Shown: one piece after another, positions 20,054-29,192 of the stretch
Numbering within the stretch: position 1 is the stretch's first letter
Layout of the letters: every line of letters starts with the position of its first letter
DNA from: Acidimicrobiales bacterium
GTDB taxonomy: Bacteria; Actinomycetota; Acidimicrobiia; Acidimicrobiales; MedAcidi-G1
NCBI GenBank assembly: GCA_029577135.1
Contig: JARQPW010000011.1
Location: forward strand, 1 to 64,000
DNA length: 64,000 nt
Direction of reading: 5' to 3'
The notes under the pieces: model-generated
Told to the model about the DNA's origin: nothing
What the model saw: only the letters and a program-made list of their open reading frames with translations
The model's database searches: none
Position numbers and translations under genes: made by a program

Positions 20054-21514
20054 GTGAGCCTCGCCGAACCCACCACCCACGGGGGTGAGAAGCCGCTCCT
20101 CGACCTGTTGAGCGACTTCATCGTCGAACTCCGCAGGGCCGGCCTGCCGGTCAGCCTGACCGAGAACCTCGACGCCATGGAGGCGGTCACCCACATCCCG
20201 ATCGAAGACCGGGAGGCCTTCAAGTACGCCCTTGGGGCGACGCTGGTCAAGAACCACGCCCACTGGAAGGCCTTCGAGGTCGTCTTCGAGGTCTACTTCT
20301 CGCTGCGGGGCCCGGAATACGAGGTGATCCGCGAGGGCGACGACGCCGCGCCCGGCGAGAACGGTGAGGGCCAGCAGCCCCAGGGCGGTGGTGGTGGCAT
20401 GCAGTCCCTCACGCCCGAACAGTTGGCCGAGATGCTCTTCAAGGCGCTCATGAACGGCGACGCCGCCATGCTTGCAGCCCTGGCCCGCCAGGCTGTCACG
20501 CGCTTCGCTGGCATGGAGCCCGGGCGTCCCGTCGGCGGCACCTACTACCTGTACCGCACGCTCCGGAACCTCGAGCTCGACGACCTACTCGAGCAACTCA
20601 TGGAGGCCTCCCGGGAGGAGGCACCCGAGGACCTGACCCCCCTCGAGGAGCGCCTCGAGCGCGACGAGTTCTCCGACCGCATCGAGCAGCTCAAACGCGA
20701 GATCGAGGCCGAGATCCGCCGCCGCCTTGTCGCCGACCGTGGCATCGACGCCATGGCCAAGACGCTCCGCAAGCCGCTGCCCGAGGACGTCGACTTCATG
20801 CACGCCTCACGCGAGGAGCTGGCAAACGTCCGCAAGGCCATCTACCCGCTCACCCGCAAGTTGGCCGCCAGGCTCGCCCGCAAGCGCCGCCACGGCCGCA
20901 AGGGCGCACTCGACTTCCGCAGCACGATGCGCCACTCGCTCAGCTACGGGGGAGTCCCGGCCGAGCTCAAGTTCCGCTACCCTCGCCCGTCGAAGCCCGA
21001 AATCATGGTCGTCGCCGACATCTCCGGCTCGGTGGCGGCCTTCGCCCGGTTCACGCTCCACCTCGTCTACGCCATCAGCAACCAGTTCTCGAAGGTGCGC
21101 TCCTACGTCTTCATCGACGGCCTCGACGAGGTCACCCGCTTCTTCGACGGGGTCGAGGACATCGGTGAGGCGATCCACCGGGTCAACACCGAGGCCGACG
21201 TCGTCTGGGTGGACGGGCACTCCGACTATGGCCACGCCTTCGGCGTGTTCTGGGAGCGCTTCAACCGTGACATCGGACCCAAGACGACCGTTCTGGTTCT
21301 CGGGGACGCCCGCAACAACTACCACGCCTCCCAGTCCTGGATCCTCAAGGAGGTCCAGCACAAGGCCCGCAAGGTCTACTGGCTGAACCCGGAGCCGAGG
21401 GCCTACTGGGACACCGGAGACTCGATCGTGGGGGAGTACGGCAACCACTGCGACGGCGTGTTCGAGGTGCGCAACCTGCGCCAACTCGAGAGGTTCGTCG
21501 AGAAGTTGGTCTGA
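20054..21514 (+). CDS. VWA domain-containing protein (CoxE-like)
   Basis: 486 residues. The C-terminal von Willebrand A domain has the metal site D322-I-S-G-S326 (EIMVVADISGSVAAFARFTL). The middle is a charged, helical region rich in Glu/Arg (about 190-290), and a glycine/glutamine linker at about 95-115. GTG 20054 opens the frame that has the conserved start (LLDLLSDFIVELRRAGLPVS); the longer open frame upstream is antisense or out of phase with the ATPase. Works with the preceding ATPase. Confidence 0.9.
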   Translation: MSLAEPTTHGGEKPLLDLLSDFIVELRRAGLPVSLTENLDAMEAVTHIPIEDREAFKYALGATLVKNHAHWKAFEVVFEVYFSLRGPEYEVIREGDDAAPGENGEGQQPQGGGGGMQSLTPEQLAEMLFKALMNGDAAMLAALARQAVTRFAGMEPGRPVGGTYYLYRTLRNLELDDLLEQLMEASREEAPEDLTPLEERLERDEFSDRIEQLKREIEAEIRRRLVADRGIDAMAKTLRKPLPEDVDFMHASREELANVRKAIYPLTRKLAARLARKRRHGRKGALDFRSTMRHSLSYGGVPAELKFRYPRPSKPEIMVVADISGSVAAFARFTLHLVYAISNQFSKVRSYVFIDGLDEVTRFFDGVEDIGEAIHRVNTEADVVWVDGHSDYGHAFGVFWERFNRDIGPKTTVLVLGDARNNYHASQSWILKEVQHKARKVYWLNPEPRAYWDTGDSIVGEYGNHCDGVFEVRNLRQLERFVEKLV

Positions 21515-21546
21515 GCCGGGAATCCGACTCCCCGACTACTCCCGGC
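21515..21546. terminator. Inverted repeat at the convergent VWA / DAHP synthase ends
   Basis: GCCGGGA ... TCCCGGC, 7-bp perfect arms with an 18-nt loop spanning the 21-nt gap and the end of the DAHP synthase gene. Possible weak bidirectional terminator. Confidence 0.3.
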
Positions 21547-22933
21547 CGTTGCGCAGGAACTCGGCGAGTCGGAACGCCAGGTCGACGCTCTGCATGCCGT
21601 TGAGGCGAGGGTCGCACATGGTCTCGTAGCGGTGCTCGAGGTCGGCAGCGGCCACGTCGGCGCCGCCACCCAGGCACTCGGTGACGTCGTCGCCGGTGAG
21701 TTCGAGGTGTATCCCACCGGGGTTGGTCCCCACGAAGCGGTGCGCCGCGAAGAAGCCCGAGACCTCGGCGAGCACGTCGTCGAAGTGGCGGGTCTTGTGT
21801 CCGTCGTCGGTGGTGAACGTGTTGCCGTGCATCGGATCACACACCCAGACGACTGGATGGCCCGAATCTCGGACGGCCTCCAGGAGGGGCGGAAGGGCGT
21901 CGACGACCTTGGTGGCGCCTATGCGCGTGATGAGCGTGAGACGTCCCGGCACCCGGTCCGGGTTGAGCGCCTCGCAAAGGGCAAGCACTTCGTGGGTGGT
22001 CGCCGACGGGCCGACCTTGCAACCCAACGGGTTGTGGACGCCCCGCAGGAACTCGACGTGGGCACCGTCGAGCTGTCGGGTGCGGTCGCCGATCCAGAGC
22101 ATGTGGGCCGAGCAGTCGTACCAGCCTCCGGTGAGCGAGTCGCGGCGGGTGAGGGCCTCCTCATAGCCGAGCAGGAGCGCCTCGTGGCTCGTGAAGAAGT
22201 CGACCTGGCGGAGCTCGGACAGGCGCTCGGAGGTGACGCCGCAGGCCCGCATGAACTGCACGGCCCGGTCGATCTCCGCCGCCAGGTCCTCGTAGCGCTG
22301 TCCTGCGGGGCTGGCGGCGACGAACTCGCGGTTCCACTGGTGGACCCGCGAGAGGTCGGCAAAACCGCCCTTGGTGAAGGCGCGTAGGAGGTTGAGCGTG
22401 GCGGCAGCCCGGTTGTATGCAGTCAGGAGGCGGGTCGGGTCGGCGGTCCGTTCGCCCTCGGTGAAGCCGCTGTCGTTGACGATGTGGCCCCGGAATGCGG
22501 GGAGTTCGACGTCGCCGATGGTCTCGGTACTGCTCGAGCGGGGTTTGGCGAACTGGCCGGCGATGCGACCGACCTTCACCACGGGGACACCCGTGAAGTA
22601 GGTGAGGACGACCGACATCTGCAGGATCACCCGCAATCGGTCGCGGATCGAGTCGGCCGAGGTGTCGAACGACTCGGCGCAGTCACCAGCCTGGAGCAAA
22701 AAGGCTTCGCCACGGGAGACGGCGGCAAGGCTTTCGGTCAGGTCGCGGGCCTCGCCGGCGAAGACCAGCGGCGGCAGATTGCCCATCTCCTTGAGGACGG
22801 CCTCGTGGGCGGCTTCGTCGGGCCACTCGGGCTGTTGGAGCGCCGGGCGGCCGCGCCAGGAGCGGGGATCCCAGTCGGTGACCGGGCGCATGTGCACGGT
22901 CGCAGGAGGATCGGTGGGCAACGGTGTGTTCAC
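21536..22933 (-). CDS. aroG: 3-deoxy-7-phosphoheptulonate synthase, class II
   Basis: First step of the shikimate pathway. 465 residues, close to the M. tuberculosis class II enzyme. Segments: GEAFLLQAGDCAESF (metal cysteine), PVVKVGRIAGQFAKPRS, GVHNPLGCKVGPS, CDPMHGNTF and HLELTGDDVTECLGG (metal His and Glu). The start is GTG 22933: a TAGGCT box lies 8 nt upstream and the N-terminus then matches the family length. An ATG at 22990 in the same frame is left out. The chorismate synthase gene of the same pathway is at 61604. Confidence 0.94.
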   Translation of the reverse strand: MNTPLPTDPPATVHMRPVTDWDPRSWRGRPALQQPEWPDEAAHEAVLKEMGNLPPLVFAGEARDLTESLAAVSRGEAFLLQAGDCAESFDTSADSIRDRLRVILQMSVVLTYFTGVPVVKVGRIAGQFAKPRSSSTETIGDVELPAFRGHIVNDSGFTEGERTADPTRLLTAYNRAAATLNLLRAFTKGGFADLSRVHQWNREFVAASPAGQRYEDLAAEIDRAVQFMRACGVTSERLSELRQVDFFTSHEALLLGYEEALTRRDSLTGGWYDCSAHMLWIGDRTRQLDGAHVEFLRGVHNPLGCKVGPSATTHEVLALCEALNPDRVPGRLTLITRIGATKVVDALPPLLEAVRDSGHPVVWVCDPMHGNTFTTDDGHKTRHFDDVLAEVSGFFAAHRFVGTNPGGIHLELTGDDVTECLGGGADVAAADLEHRYETMCDPRLNGMQSVDLAFRLAEFLRNGRE

Positions 22934-22941
22934 AGGTGAGC

Positions 22942-22947
22942 AGCCTA
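22942..22947 (-). promoter_or_regulatory. -10 box TAGGCT of the DAHP synthase gene
   Basis: Minus-strand TAGGCT 8 nt before GTG 22933. It decides the start codon. Confidence 0.5.
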
Positions 22948-22994
22948 CGCGGAGGGCGCGCGCGTACCCCGGGGAGTATTCGGGGGCCACACGT

Positions 22995-23030
22995 GTGCCG
23001 GCAGGGGTGCCGGCAGGGGTGCCGGCAGAG
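22995..23030. repeat. 12-bp tandem repeat, three copies
   Basis: gtgccggcaggg twice, then gtgccggcagag, in the short gap between the sigma-factor stop and the DAHP synthase promoter. Each unit contains the palindrome GCCGGC. Confidence 0.75.
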
Positions 23031-23040
23031 GGGGGAAGGC

Positions 23041-23874
23041 TCAGGCGGCGTCGTTGGCGACTTCGGAGGCGCGCTCGCGCACGGTGTTGACGGCGCGCTT
23101 CACCAGGCGCCGGGCGGCCTCGGCGGTTACGCCGAGTTCCTCGCCGACCTCGCGGTAGGAGCGCTTGCGGCCGTCGCTGAGCCCGAAGCGCTGCTCGACG
23201 GCGTAGCGGGCCCGGGTGTCGAGGACGTCGAGCAGGCTCATCGCCATGTCGTTCTCGGCCTGGGACATGACCACGGATTCGGGACCCGGGTTGGAGTCGG
23301 GGAGGAGGTCGACCAGTTCGTTGCTGTCGTCGTCGCCGATGGTGCGGTCGAGGGAGGTGGGGGTAGTGAGCCGGTGAAGGCGGGCGTGCTCCTCGTCGAG
23401 CTCGTCGCCGTTGCCGGAGACGGCCCGCAGAGCCGCCCGGAGGCTGGCCGAACGGTCGCCGGGGAGGCGGACCAGGCTGGCCTTCTGGTCGAGGGCCCGA
23501 CCGATGGCCTGGCGGATCCAGAAGGTGGCGTAGGTCGAGAACTTGAAGCCCTTGCGCCAGTCGAACTTGTCGACGGCGTGCTCGAGGCCGAGGTTGCCCT
23601 CCTGGATGAGGTCGAGCAACTCCATGCCGGGAGGCAGGGGATAGCGGCGGGCGACGCTCACGACCAGGCGGAGGTTGGAGCGGATGAACCGGTCCTTGGC
23701 CTGTGCAGCCTTGCGGATCGCACGCTCCAGGGTGACGCCGGTCTCGCCGGCTTCCTTCCTGGCACGGGCCTCGGCGCCTGCCTCGATGATCTGGGACAGT
23801 TCCCGCTCGTCCTGGGCGTTGAGGAGGGGCACCATGCCGATTTCGTTCAGGTACTGGCCAACGGAATCACTCAT
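23041..23874 (-). CDS. RNA polymerase sigma-70 factor (group 1/2 type)
   Basis: 277 residues from ATG 23874. Region 1.2 SVGQYLNEIGMVPLLNAQDE, region 2 FIRSNLRLVVSVARRYPLPP with GFKFSTYATFWIRQAIGRAL for -10 recognition, region 3, and region 4 YREVGEELGVTAEAARRLVK for -35 recognition. It lacks the long region 1.1 of a housekeeping factor, so it is probably an alternative SigB/RpoS-like factor. The frame is open to 24009 but homology begins at MSDSV. A 6-codon micro-ORF ends in its start codon. Confidence 0.9.
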   Translation of the reverse strand: MSDSVGQYLNEIGMVPLLNAQDERELSQIIEAGAEARARKEAGETGVTLERAIRKAAQAKDRFIRSNLRLVVSVARRYPLPPGMELLDLIQEGNLGLEHAVDKFDWRKGFKFSTYATFWIRQAIGRALDQKASLVRLPGDRSASLRAALRAVSGNGDELDEEHARLHRLTTPTSLDRTIGDDDSNELVDLLPDSNPGPESVVMSQAENDMAMSLLDVLDTRARYAVEQRFGLSDGRKRSYREVGEELGVTAEAARRLVKRAVNTVRERASEVANDAA

Positions 23875-23891
23875 CGTCTGTTCACACTCAC
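23871..23891 (-). other. Micro-ORF VSVNRR-stop overlapping the sigma-factor start (putative)
   Basis: GTG AGT GTG AAC AGA CGA TGA on the minus strand; the TGA overlaps the sigma ATG (ATGA). No -10 box or Shine-Dalgarno directly before it. Confidence 0.22.
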
Positions 23892-24038
23892 TTGCTGTCT
23901 TGCTGGATTCGGAGGGGGTCCGGTTCGCGCGCAGGCGACCGGTCGATTTCGAGGGGTCGGGAGCCGGGTCGCAGGTTGTGGGGGTTTGACCGCTCCAACT
24001 GGTCTTCATCTAAGCACAGATCGGTGCCCGGGGGAAGC

Positions 24039-24050
24039 CAAAATTGTATG
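24039..24050 (-). promoter_or_regulatory. AT-rich promoter candidate of the sigma gene
   Basis: On the minus strand CATACAATTTTGG contains TACAAT, a near-consensus -10, within the only AT-rich island of the region (about 24036-24075). It would give a leader of about 160 nt. No good -35. Confidence 0.4.
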
Positions 24051-24146
24051 ACGTCGGGCACATACCTGAATAACCGCAGGTCAGACCCCATGAATGGTGC
24101 CAGTCCGCGTTCTTCGGGTCGCCGAATTCGTCTCACAGGGGATGGG

Positions 24147-24152
24147 TAGGCT
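24147..24152 (+). promoter_or_regulatory. -10 box TAGGCT of nadD
   Basis: TAGGCT 6 nt before GTG 24159; leaderless type. Confidence 0.5.
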
Positions 24153-24158
24153 CCGCCT

Positions 24159-24788
24159 GTGACTGAAGCCGCCGCCCATCGATCCCGGAAGCTGATCGGC
24201 GTGTTCGGCGGCACCTTCGACCCGCCCCATGGGGGTCATGCAGCGGCTGCAGAGGCGGCGGTTGCGAAGCTCGGGCTATCACGCCTCCACCTGGTCGTCG
24301 CCAACGATCCCTGGCAGAAGACGGCCGATGCGCCGATCACGCCGGTCGACGACCGCCTGGCGATGACCCGGGCGATGGCCGAGGGACTGTCGGCCGCCAC
24401 CGGGCAGGTCGTAGTCGACGACCGGGAGATCCGACGCGGCGGACCCTCCTACATGGCCGACACCCTGGCCGACCTGGGGGCCGAGCATCCCGGCGCCGAG
24501 CTGTTCCTGCTCCTCGGAACCGATGCGGCAGCGCTCCTCGACACGTGGGTGCACCCCGACGAGGTGTGCGAACGTGCCACGATCGTCGTCATACGCAGGT
24601 CGGGACAGTCGGGTGGGCCACCAGAGGGGTGGGCGTTCCGGGAACTCGAGGCCGATCTGCCCGAGGTGTCCAGCAGCGACCTACGTGCCAGGTATGCGGC
24701 CGGAGCCGAAGTCGGTGACCTGGTGCCTCCCGGCGTCGATGCGGTGATCCGGGAGCGGGACATCTACGGGGCCGGAGGCTCGACATGA
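24159..24788 (+). CDS. nadD: Nicotinate-nucleotide adenylyltransferase
   Basis: Makes deamido-NAD from nicotinate mononucleotide and ATP. 209 residues. Nucleotidyltransferase motif GGTFDPPHGGH at 17-27 and the C-terminal VSSSDLRARYAAG (ISSTxIR-type) motif. GTG start set by the TAGGCT box. Its stop overlaps the LytR_C gene (ATGA); together with rsfS this is the common nadD-lytR-rsfS order of actinobacteria. Confidence 0.95.
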   Translation: MTEAAAHRSRKLIGVFGGTFDPPHGGHAAAAEAAVAKLGLSRLHLVVANDPWQKTADAPITPVDDRLAMTRAMAEGLSAATGQVVVDDREIRRGGPSYMADTLADLGAEHPGAELFLLLGTDAAALLDTWVHPDEVCERATIVVIRRSGQSGGPPEGWAFRELEADLPEVSSSDLRARYAAGAEVGDLVPPGVDAVIRERDIYGAGGST

Positions 24789-25954
24789 CCCACGTCGAGG
24801 CACCGGAGCAGGATCGCCTCGACGTGCCGACGCACCCGCCGCGCTTCAGGCAGCGCATCCCGACCCCGCCGCTTTCGACCGGTTGGCGGTGGGGCTTCCC
24901 GATCTTGCTGGTCGCCGCCATCATCTGGTCGGTGTTCCTCGTGGTCGAGGGATTCGAGCAGGTCCTCGAGAGCGAGGAGGGGGCGACCCTCGAAGTGATC
25001 ACCGACGTGACGGCCCCCGGCTTCGAGGCCTTCGTCGAACAGACCTGGTCGCTGTTGGCCTTGTCGGAGGACGACGAGGGTCGACTCACCGGCGTGGCCA
25101 TCTTCGCGGTCGCCGACCGACAGAACGGCGGCGGCACAGTCCTCGTGCTGCCCCCCGAGGCGCCCTCCGGGACCTGGACGCTTGCCGGCGCCCACGAGGC
25201 GGGCGGTGTCGAAGGGCTCCGCGACGCGGTGGTCGGCATCCTCGACGTCGAGGTCAGCAACACGGCACTCCTCACGCCGCCCCGGCTGAGGAGCCTCGCC
25301 GAGCCGGCGGGGACGATCAAGGTCCCGATCGACGCCGCCTCCGTCGCCGGAGCTGAGGCGCCGGACTACCTGGGGATGTCCTTCGACGACCCGATGCAGC
25401 GCGTCGCCCGGCAGGAGGCGTGGTGGCGGGCGTGGCTCGCGACGGTTGGAGCGGCCTCGGATCCGGCCGAGCGACTGCCCGCCATCGTGATCGAGCTGGT
25501 TGACGTGGTTGCTGCGGTGGCCGGTGGAAATGTCCGGGTGGTGGCCTGGCCGTCACCTGACCCGGACGACGAGTGGGTCGACCGAACGGTGGTCGAGAGC
25601 TTTCCGTTCCCGATCCCGGCCGTTCCGGGGTCGCGGACGACGGTCCGACTCCTCAACGGCAACGGCGACTTCTCGGCCGACGACGTCGCCCGGGAACTCC
25701 TCGTGGCGGCGGGCGCCGAGGTCTCTGTGGTCGGCAACCACGAGGGGTTCGACCTGATCGGCACCCGGGTGCTCTACCGGGATCCTGCCTCCGAAGCCGA
25801 GGCCGCCCGCCTGGCGGTGGTGGTCGGCGGCGGCACCCTCCACGATCCGATGCTCAGCCCGGCGGCGGACCTGACCGTGATCCTCGGTGCTGATTTCGCC
25901 GCGGAGTACGGAGCGTCTTCTCCGGCTGGTGCGACAGCGGGTGGCGGCGCTTGA
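24785..25954 (+). CDS. LytR_C-domain membrane protein
   Basis: 389 residues. One membrane helix at about 36-54 (FPILLVAAIIWSVFLVVEGF), an extracytoplasmic region resembling part of a LytR/CpsA protein, and a C-terminal LytR_C domain (TTVRLLNGNGDFSADDVARE, about 287-360). I do not find the arginine/aspartate set of an active LCP phosphotransferase, so this may be an LCP-like relative rather than an enzyme. Starts inside the nadD stop. Confidence 0.8.
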   Translation: MTHVEAPEQDRLDVPTHPPRFRQRIPTPPLSTGWRWGFPILLVAAIIWSVFLVVEGFEQVLESEEGATLEVITDVTAPGFEAFVEQTWSLLALSEDDEGRLTGVAIFAVADRQNGGGTVLVLPPEAPSGTWTLAGAHEAGGVEGLRDAVVGILDVEVSNTALLTPPRLRSLAEPAGTIKVPIDAASVAGAEAPDYLGMSFDDPMQRVARQEAWWRAWLATVGAASDPAERLPAIVIELVDVVAAVAGGNVRVVAWPSPDPDDEWVDRTVVESFPFPIPAVPGSRTTVRLLNGNGDFSADDVARELLVAAGAEVSVVGNHEGFDLIGTRVLYRDPASEAEAARLAVVVGGGTLHDPMLSPAADLTVILGADFAAEYGASSPAGATAGGGA

Positions 25955-25966
25955 GGCAGCGCCGGG

Positions 25967-25972
25967 TAGCGT
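25967..25972 (+). promoter_or_regulatory. -10 box TAGCGT of rsfS
   Basis: TAGCGT 7 nt before the tandem start codons GTG-ATG at 25980-25985. Confidence 0.4.
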
Positions 25973-25979
25973 CGCCGCA

Positions 25980-26390
25980 GTGATGCCCGAGACGACCGCC
26001 CCTGTAGACGCCACGACGTTCGAGGGCTTGCACGAATGGGCGCTCCAGGCGGCCCGGGCCGCCGACCAGGGCCTCGGCCGCGACACCGTGATCATCGATG
26101 TGGGCGACGTGCTCTCGGTGACCGACCTGTTCGTCATCACCAGCGGCGCCAACAGGCGTCAGGTTCGGGCCATCGTGGACGACGTCGAGCAGATGGTCGC
26201 GGTCGCCGGAGGCCCCCGCCCGGTGCGGGTCGAGGGAGCGGAACGCAGCGAAATGGTCGGTGGCCACCTGTGGATCCTCCTGGACTACGCGGGCTTCGTG
26301 GTCCATGTCTTCGACGACGACTCCCGCGCCCACTACGACCTCGAACGCCTCTGGTCCGACCGCCCGAGGATCCCGCTCGACGGGGAGTGA
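25980..26390 (+). CDS. rsfS: Ribosomal silencing factor RsfS (Iojap family)
   Basis: Binds L14 and blocks subunit joining in poor growth conditions. 136 residues. Core RDTVIIDVGDVLSVTDLFVI, GSGANRRQVRAI-type segment (TSGANRRQVRAIVDDVEQM) and the end WILLDYAGFVVHVFDDDSR. GTG 25980 and ATG 25983 are adjacent in the same frame; GTG is taken because it is exactly 7 nt from the TAGCGT box. Directly follows the LytR_C gene. Confidence 0.93.
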   Translation: MMPETTAPVDATTFEGLHEWALQAARAADQGLGRDTVIIDVGDVLSVTDLFVITSGANRRQVRAIVDDVEQMVAVAGGPRPVRVEGAERSEMVGGHLWILLDYAGFVVHVFDDDSRAHYDLERLWSDRPRIPLDGE

Positions 26391-26517
26391 CCGTCCGGAT
26401 GTGACGCGTTGACCGGGGCGATCGGTCTCCCGGAACCACTACGCGGACGTTCGCCGAGGCGACGAGGGCCACGCCTGTCGGGTCGCGTATCGATCCACCG
26501 GCCACGGAGAACGACGA

Positions 26518-26554
26518 AGCCCGCCGGACCTGTTGTGGGACGGACCGACGGGCT
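26518..26554 (-). terminator. Terminator hairpin of tRNA-Ala
   Basis: On the minus strand AGCCCGTCGGTCC / GGTCCGGCGGGCT form a 13-bp stem with one mismatch and one G-U pair, loop 11 nt, starting 4 nt after the tRNA 3' end and followed by TCGTCGTTCTC. Confidence 0.65.
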
Positions 26555-26557
26555 ACG

Positions 26558-26630
26558 TGGAGCTAGAGGGAATTGAACCCTCGACCTCCTCCATGCCATG
26601 GAGGCGCTCTGCCAACTGAGCTATAGCCCC
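26558..26630 (-). tRNA. tRNA-Ala, anticodon GGC
   Basis: 73 nt cloverleaf. Acceptor GGGGCTA pairs with TAGCTCC and includes the G3-U70 wobble that identifies alanine tRNAs. D arm TAGCTCAGTTGGCAGAGCG, anticodon stem CCTCC/GGAGG with loop ATGGCAT (anticodon GGC), T arm GAGGGTTCAATTCCCTC. Discriminator A73; CCA is not encoded. Confidence 0.97.
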
Positions 26631-26642
26631 GAGGGAGCGGTC

Positions 26643-26648
26643 AGGCTA
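26643..26648 (-). promoter_or_regulatory. -10 box TAGCCT of the tRNA-Ala gene
   Basis: Minus-strand TAGCCT 12 nt before the tRNA 5' end, so the 5' leader removed by RNase P would be about 5 nt. Confidence 0.4.
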
Positions 26649-26694
26649 CCAAGCGGGGTACGGGCAGCGGCCCTCCTTCCGGACCCGTGGTCGG

Positions 26695-26700
26695 TAGTCT
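26695..26700 (+). promoter_or_regulatory. -10 box TAGTCT of leuS
   Basis: TAGTCT 8 nt before ATG 26709; leaderless type, divergent from the tRNA gene. Confidence 0.5.
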
Positions 26701-26708
26701 CGGCAGCC

Positions 26709-29183
26709 ATGTCCACCCCGTACGACCCCCAGGCCGTCGAGGCCCGCTGGCAGCAGCACTGGCTCGACGAGGGCACCTACGAGGTCGACAACGACGACCC
26801 CCGGCCGCCCTACTACGTGCTCTCGATGTACCCGTACCCCAGCGGGCCGGCGCACATGGGGCACGTTCGCAACTACACGATGGGCGACCTGCTGGTCCGC
26901 TACCGGACCATGCGCGGCGACGGGGTGCTGTCGCCGATCGGCTTCGACTCGTTCGGCCTCCCCGCCGAGAACGCCGCCATCGAGACCGGCACGCACCCCC
27001 GGATCAACACCGAGGCCAACATCGAGGCCCTGTCGGCCTCGCTGCGCCGCATCGGCGCCGCCTACGACTGGCGGCGGGTCATCAGGAGCCACGACCCCTC
27101 ATACATCCGCTGGACCCAGTGGATCTTCCTGAAGTTCTACGAGGCCGGTCTCGTCTACCGGGGCGAGGCCCCTGTCAACTGGTGCCCCGGCTGCCAGACG
27201 GTGCTCGCCAACGAACAGGTCCTGCCCGACGGCACCTGCGAGCGCTCCGGCGACGTCGTCGAGAACCGGGACATGGAGCAGTGGTTCTATCGGATCACCG
27301 CCTACGCCCAGGAACTGCTCGACGACCTCGACGACCTCGAGTGGCCCAACAAGGTCAAGGTCATGCAACGCCACTGGATCGGCCGCTCCGAGGGGGCCGA
27401 GTTCGGTCTCGCCATTGCCGAAGCCGACGGAAACCCCCGTACCGACGTCGAGCCGCTGCGGGTGTTCACCACCCGCCCCGACACCGGGTTCGGCATGACC
27501 TTCGCCGTCATCTCAGCTGAGCACCCCCGCCTCGACGAGCTCACCACCGACGACCGACGGTCCGACGTCGATGCCTTCCGCTCGTCGCTGGTCGGCCGCT
27601 CCGAGATCGACCGCCTCTCCATCGGAGGCACGCTCGACAAACGGGGGATCGACGTGGGTGGCAGCGTCGTCAACCCGTTCACCGGACAGGCCATCCCGCT
27701 CTTCGTCGCCGACTACGTCCTCATGACGTACGGCACCGGTGCGATCATGGCCGTCCCCGGCGAGGACCAGCGCGACTGGGAGTTCGCCGAGGTGCACGGT
27801 TGCGAGATCATCCGCACCGTCCAGCCCCCCGACGACTTCGACGGCGAGGCCTACCTCGGCGACGGGCCCGCCGTCAACAGCGGATTCCTCGACGGCCTCC
27901 ACGTCGCCGAGGCCAAGGCCGCCGCCATCGACTGGCTCGAGGCCGAGGGCCTGGGGGAGCGCAGGATCAACTACCGGCTCCGCGACTGGCTGCTCTCCCG
28001 CCAGCGCTACTGGGGCTGCCCCATCCCCATCGTCTACTGCGACGACTGCGGCGAACAGCCGGTCCCCGCCGAACAGCTGCCCGTCGTCCTACCCGACGAC
28101 GTCGAGTTCATGCCCACCGGCCGCTCTCCGCTCACCACCCACGAGGGCTTCCTCGCCGCAACCTGCCCGTCGTGCGGAGAAGCGGCCCGCCGCGAGACCG
28201 ACACCATGGACACCTTCGTCGACTCCTCCTGGTACTTCCTGCGCTTCACCGACCCGTGGTCCGACGACGCCCCCTTCGACCCGGCCGCAGCCACCCGCTG
28301 GCTGGCGGTCGACCAGTACATCGGCGGCGTCGAGCACGCCATTCTCCACCTCATGTACGCCCGCTTCTTCACCAAGGCGCTGGCGGATCTCGGGGTGGTC
28401 CCCACCGAGCTGCGGGAGCCCTTCGCCCGCCTGTTCACCCAGGGGATGATCCGCCTGGGCAGCACCAAGATGTCGAAGTCCAAGGGCAACCTCGTCGCCC
28501 CCGAACCGATCCTCGACGACCAGGGTGCCGACGCGCTCCGACTCGCCCACCTGCAGGTCAAGCCTCCTCAGGAGGACGTCGACTGGGAGGACTTCAGGAT
28601 CGACGGCTGCGCCAAGTTCCTGGCCCGCGTCTGGCGCCTCGCCGAGCCCGGCAGCGGGTTGGCGGCCGGCGCACGCGACGGCGACCCCACCGAGGCCGAT
28701 GCCGTGGTCGACAAGGCGACCCACCGCCTCGTCGCCCGCATCACCGACGAATACGACCGCTGGTCCTACAACACCGCCATCGCCGGGTTCATGGAGTTCA
28801 CCAACCTGTTGTACCGGTGGGTACAGGCCGACGAGGGTCCACATGGATCCACCCTTGACGCCGCCATCGACGGCCTGCTGCTGGTCATGGCGCCCGCCGC
28901 ACCCCACCTCTGCGCCGAGCTCTGGGAGCTCCGCAACGGTGGTCATGTCCACGAACAGCCGTGGCCCGAGGCCGACCCCGCCAAGCTCCTCGACGACACC
29001 GTCACCATGGTCATCCAGGTGAACGGCAAGGTCCGCGACCGGATCGAGGTCCCCGCCGACATTGACGAGGCCGCCGCCGAGGCCGCCGCCCTGGCCTCCG
29101 AGCGGGTCGTCGCCCACCTCGCCGGCGCGCCGCCGAAGAAGGTGATCGTCCGCCCGCCCGGCCTGGTCAACGTCGTCGTCTGA
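26709..29183 (+). CDS. leuS: Leucyl-tRNA synthetase
   Basis: Charges tRNA-Leu. 824 residues. Class I signatures: HMGH at 49-52 in [17 protein letters not shown] and KMSKS at 587-591 in [10 protein letters not shown]. The editing domain (CP1) lies between, about 220-400, with [11 protein letters not shown] and the [18 protein letters not shown] segment. The ATG at 26709 is chosen from homology and the TAGTCT box; the open frame runs upstream into the tRNA gene. Ends 9 nt before the convergent PAC2 gene. Confidence 0.97.
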   Translation: MSTPYDPQAVEARWQQHWLDEGTYEVDNDDPRPPYYVLSMYPYPSGPAHMGHVRNYTMGDLLVRYRTMRGDGVLSPIGFDSFGLPAENAAIETGTHPRINTEANIEALSASLRRIGAAYDWRRVIRSHDPSYIRWTQWIFLKFYEAGLVYRGEAPVNWCPGCQTVLANEQVLPDGTCERSGDVVENRDMEQWFYRITAYAQELLDDLDDLEWPNKVKVMQRHWIGRSEGAEFGLAIAEADGNPRTDVEPLRVFTTRPDTGFGMTFAVISAEHPRLDELTTDDRRSDVDAFRSSLVGRSEIDRLSIGGTLDKRGIDVGGSVVNPFTGQAIPLFVADYVLMTYGTGAIMAVPGEDQRDWEFAEVHGCEIIRTVQPPDDFDGEAYLGDGPAVNSGFLDGLHVAEAKAAAIDWLEAEGLGERRINYRLRDWLLSRQRYWGCPIPIVYCDDCGEQPVPAEQLPVVLPDDVEFMPTGRSPLTTHEGFLAATCPSCGEAARRETDTMDTFVDSSWYFLRFTDPWSDDAPFDPAAATRWLAVDQYIGGVEHAILHLMYARFFTKALADLGVVPTELREPFARLFTQGMIRLGSTKMSKSKGNLVAPEPILDDQGADALRLAHLQVKPPQEDVDWEDFRIDGCAKFLARVWRLAEPGSGLAAGARDGDPTEADAVVDKATHRLVARITDEYDRWSYNTAIAGFMEFTNLLYRWVQADEGPHGSTLDAAIDGLLLVMAPAAPHLCAELWELRNGGHVHEQPWPEADPAKLLDDTVTMVIQVNGKVRDRIEVPADIDEAAAEAAALASERVVAHLAGAPPKKVIVRPPGLVNVVV

Positions 29184-29192
29184 ACGCCCCGC

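Noticed and set aside
26391-26517. Small gene between rsfS and the tRNA terminator
   Set aside because: No start with a promoter or Shine-Dalgarno and no recognisable protein; I see nothing else in it.
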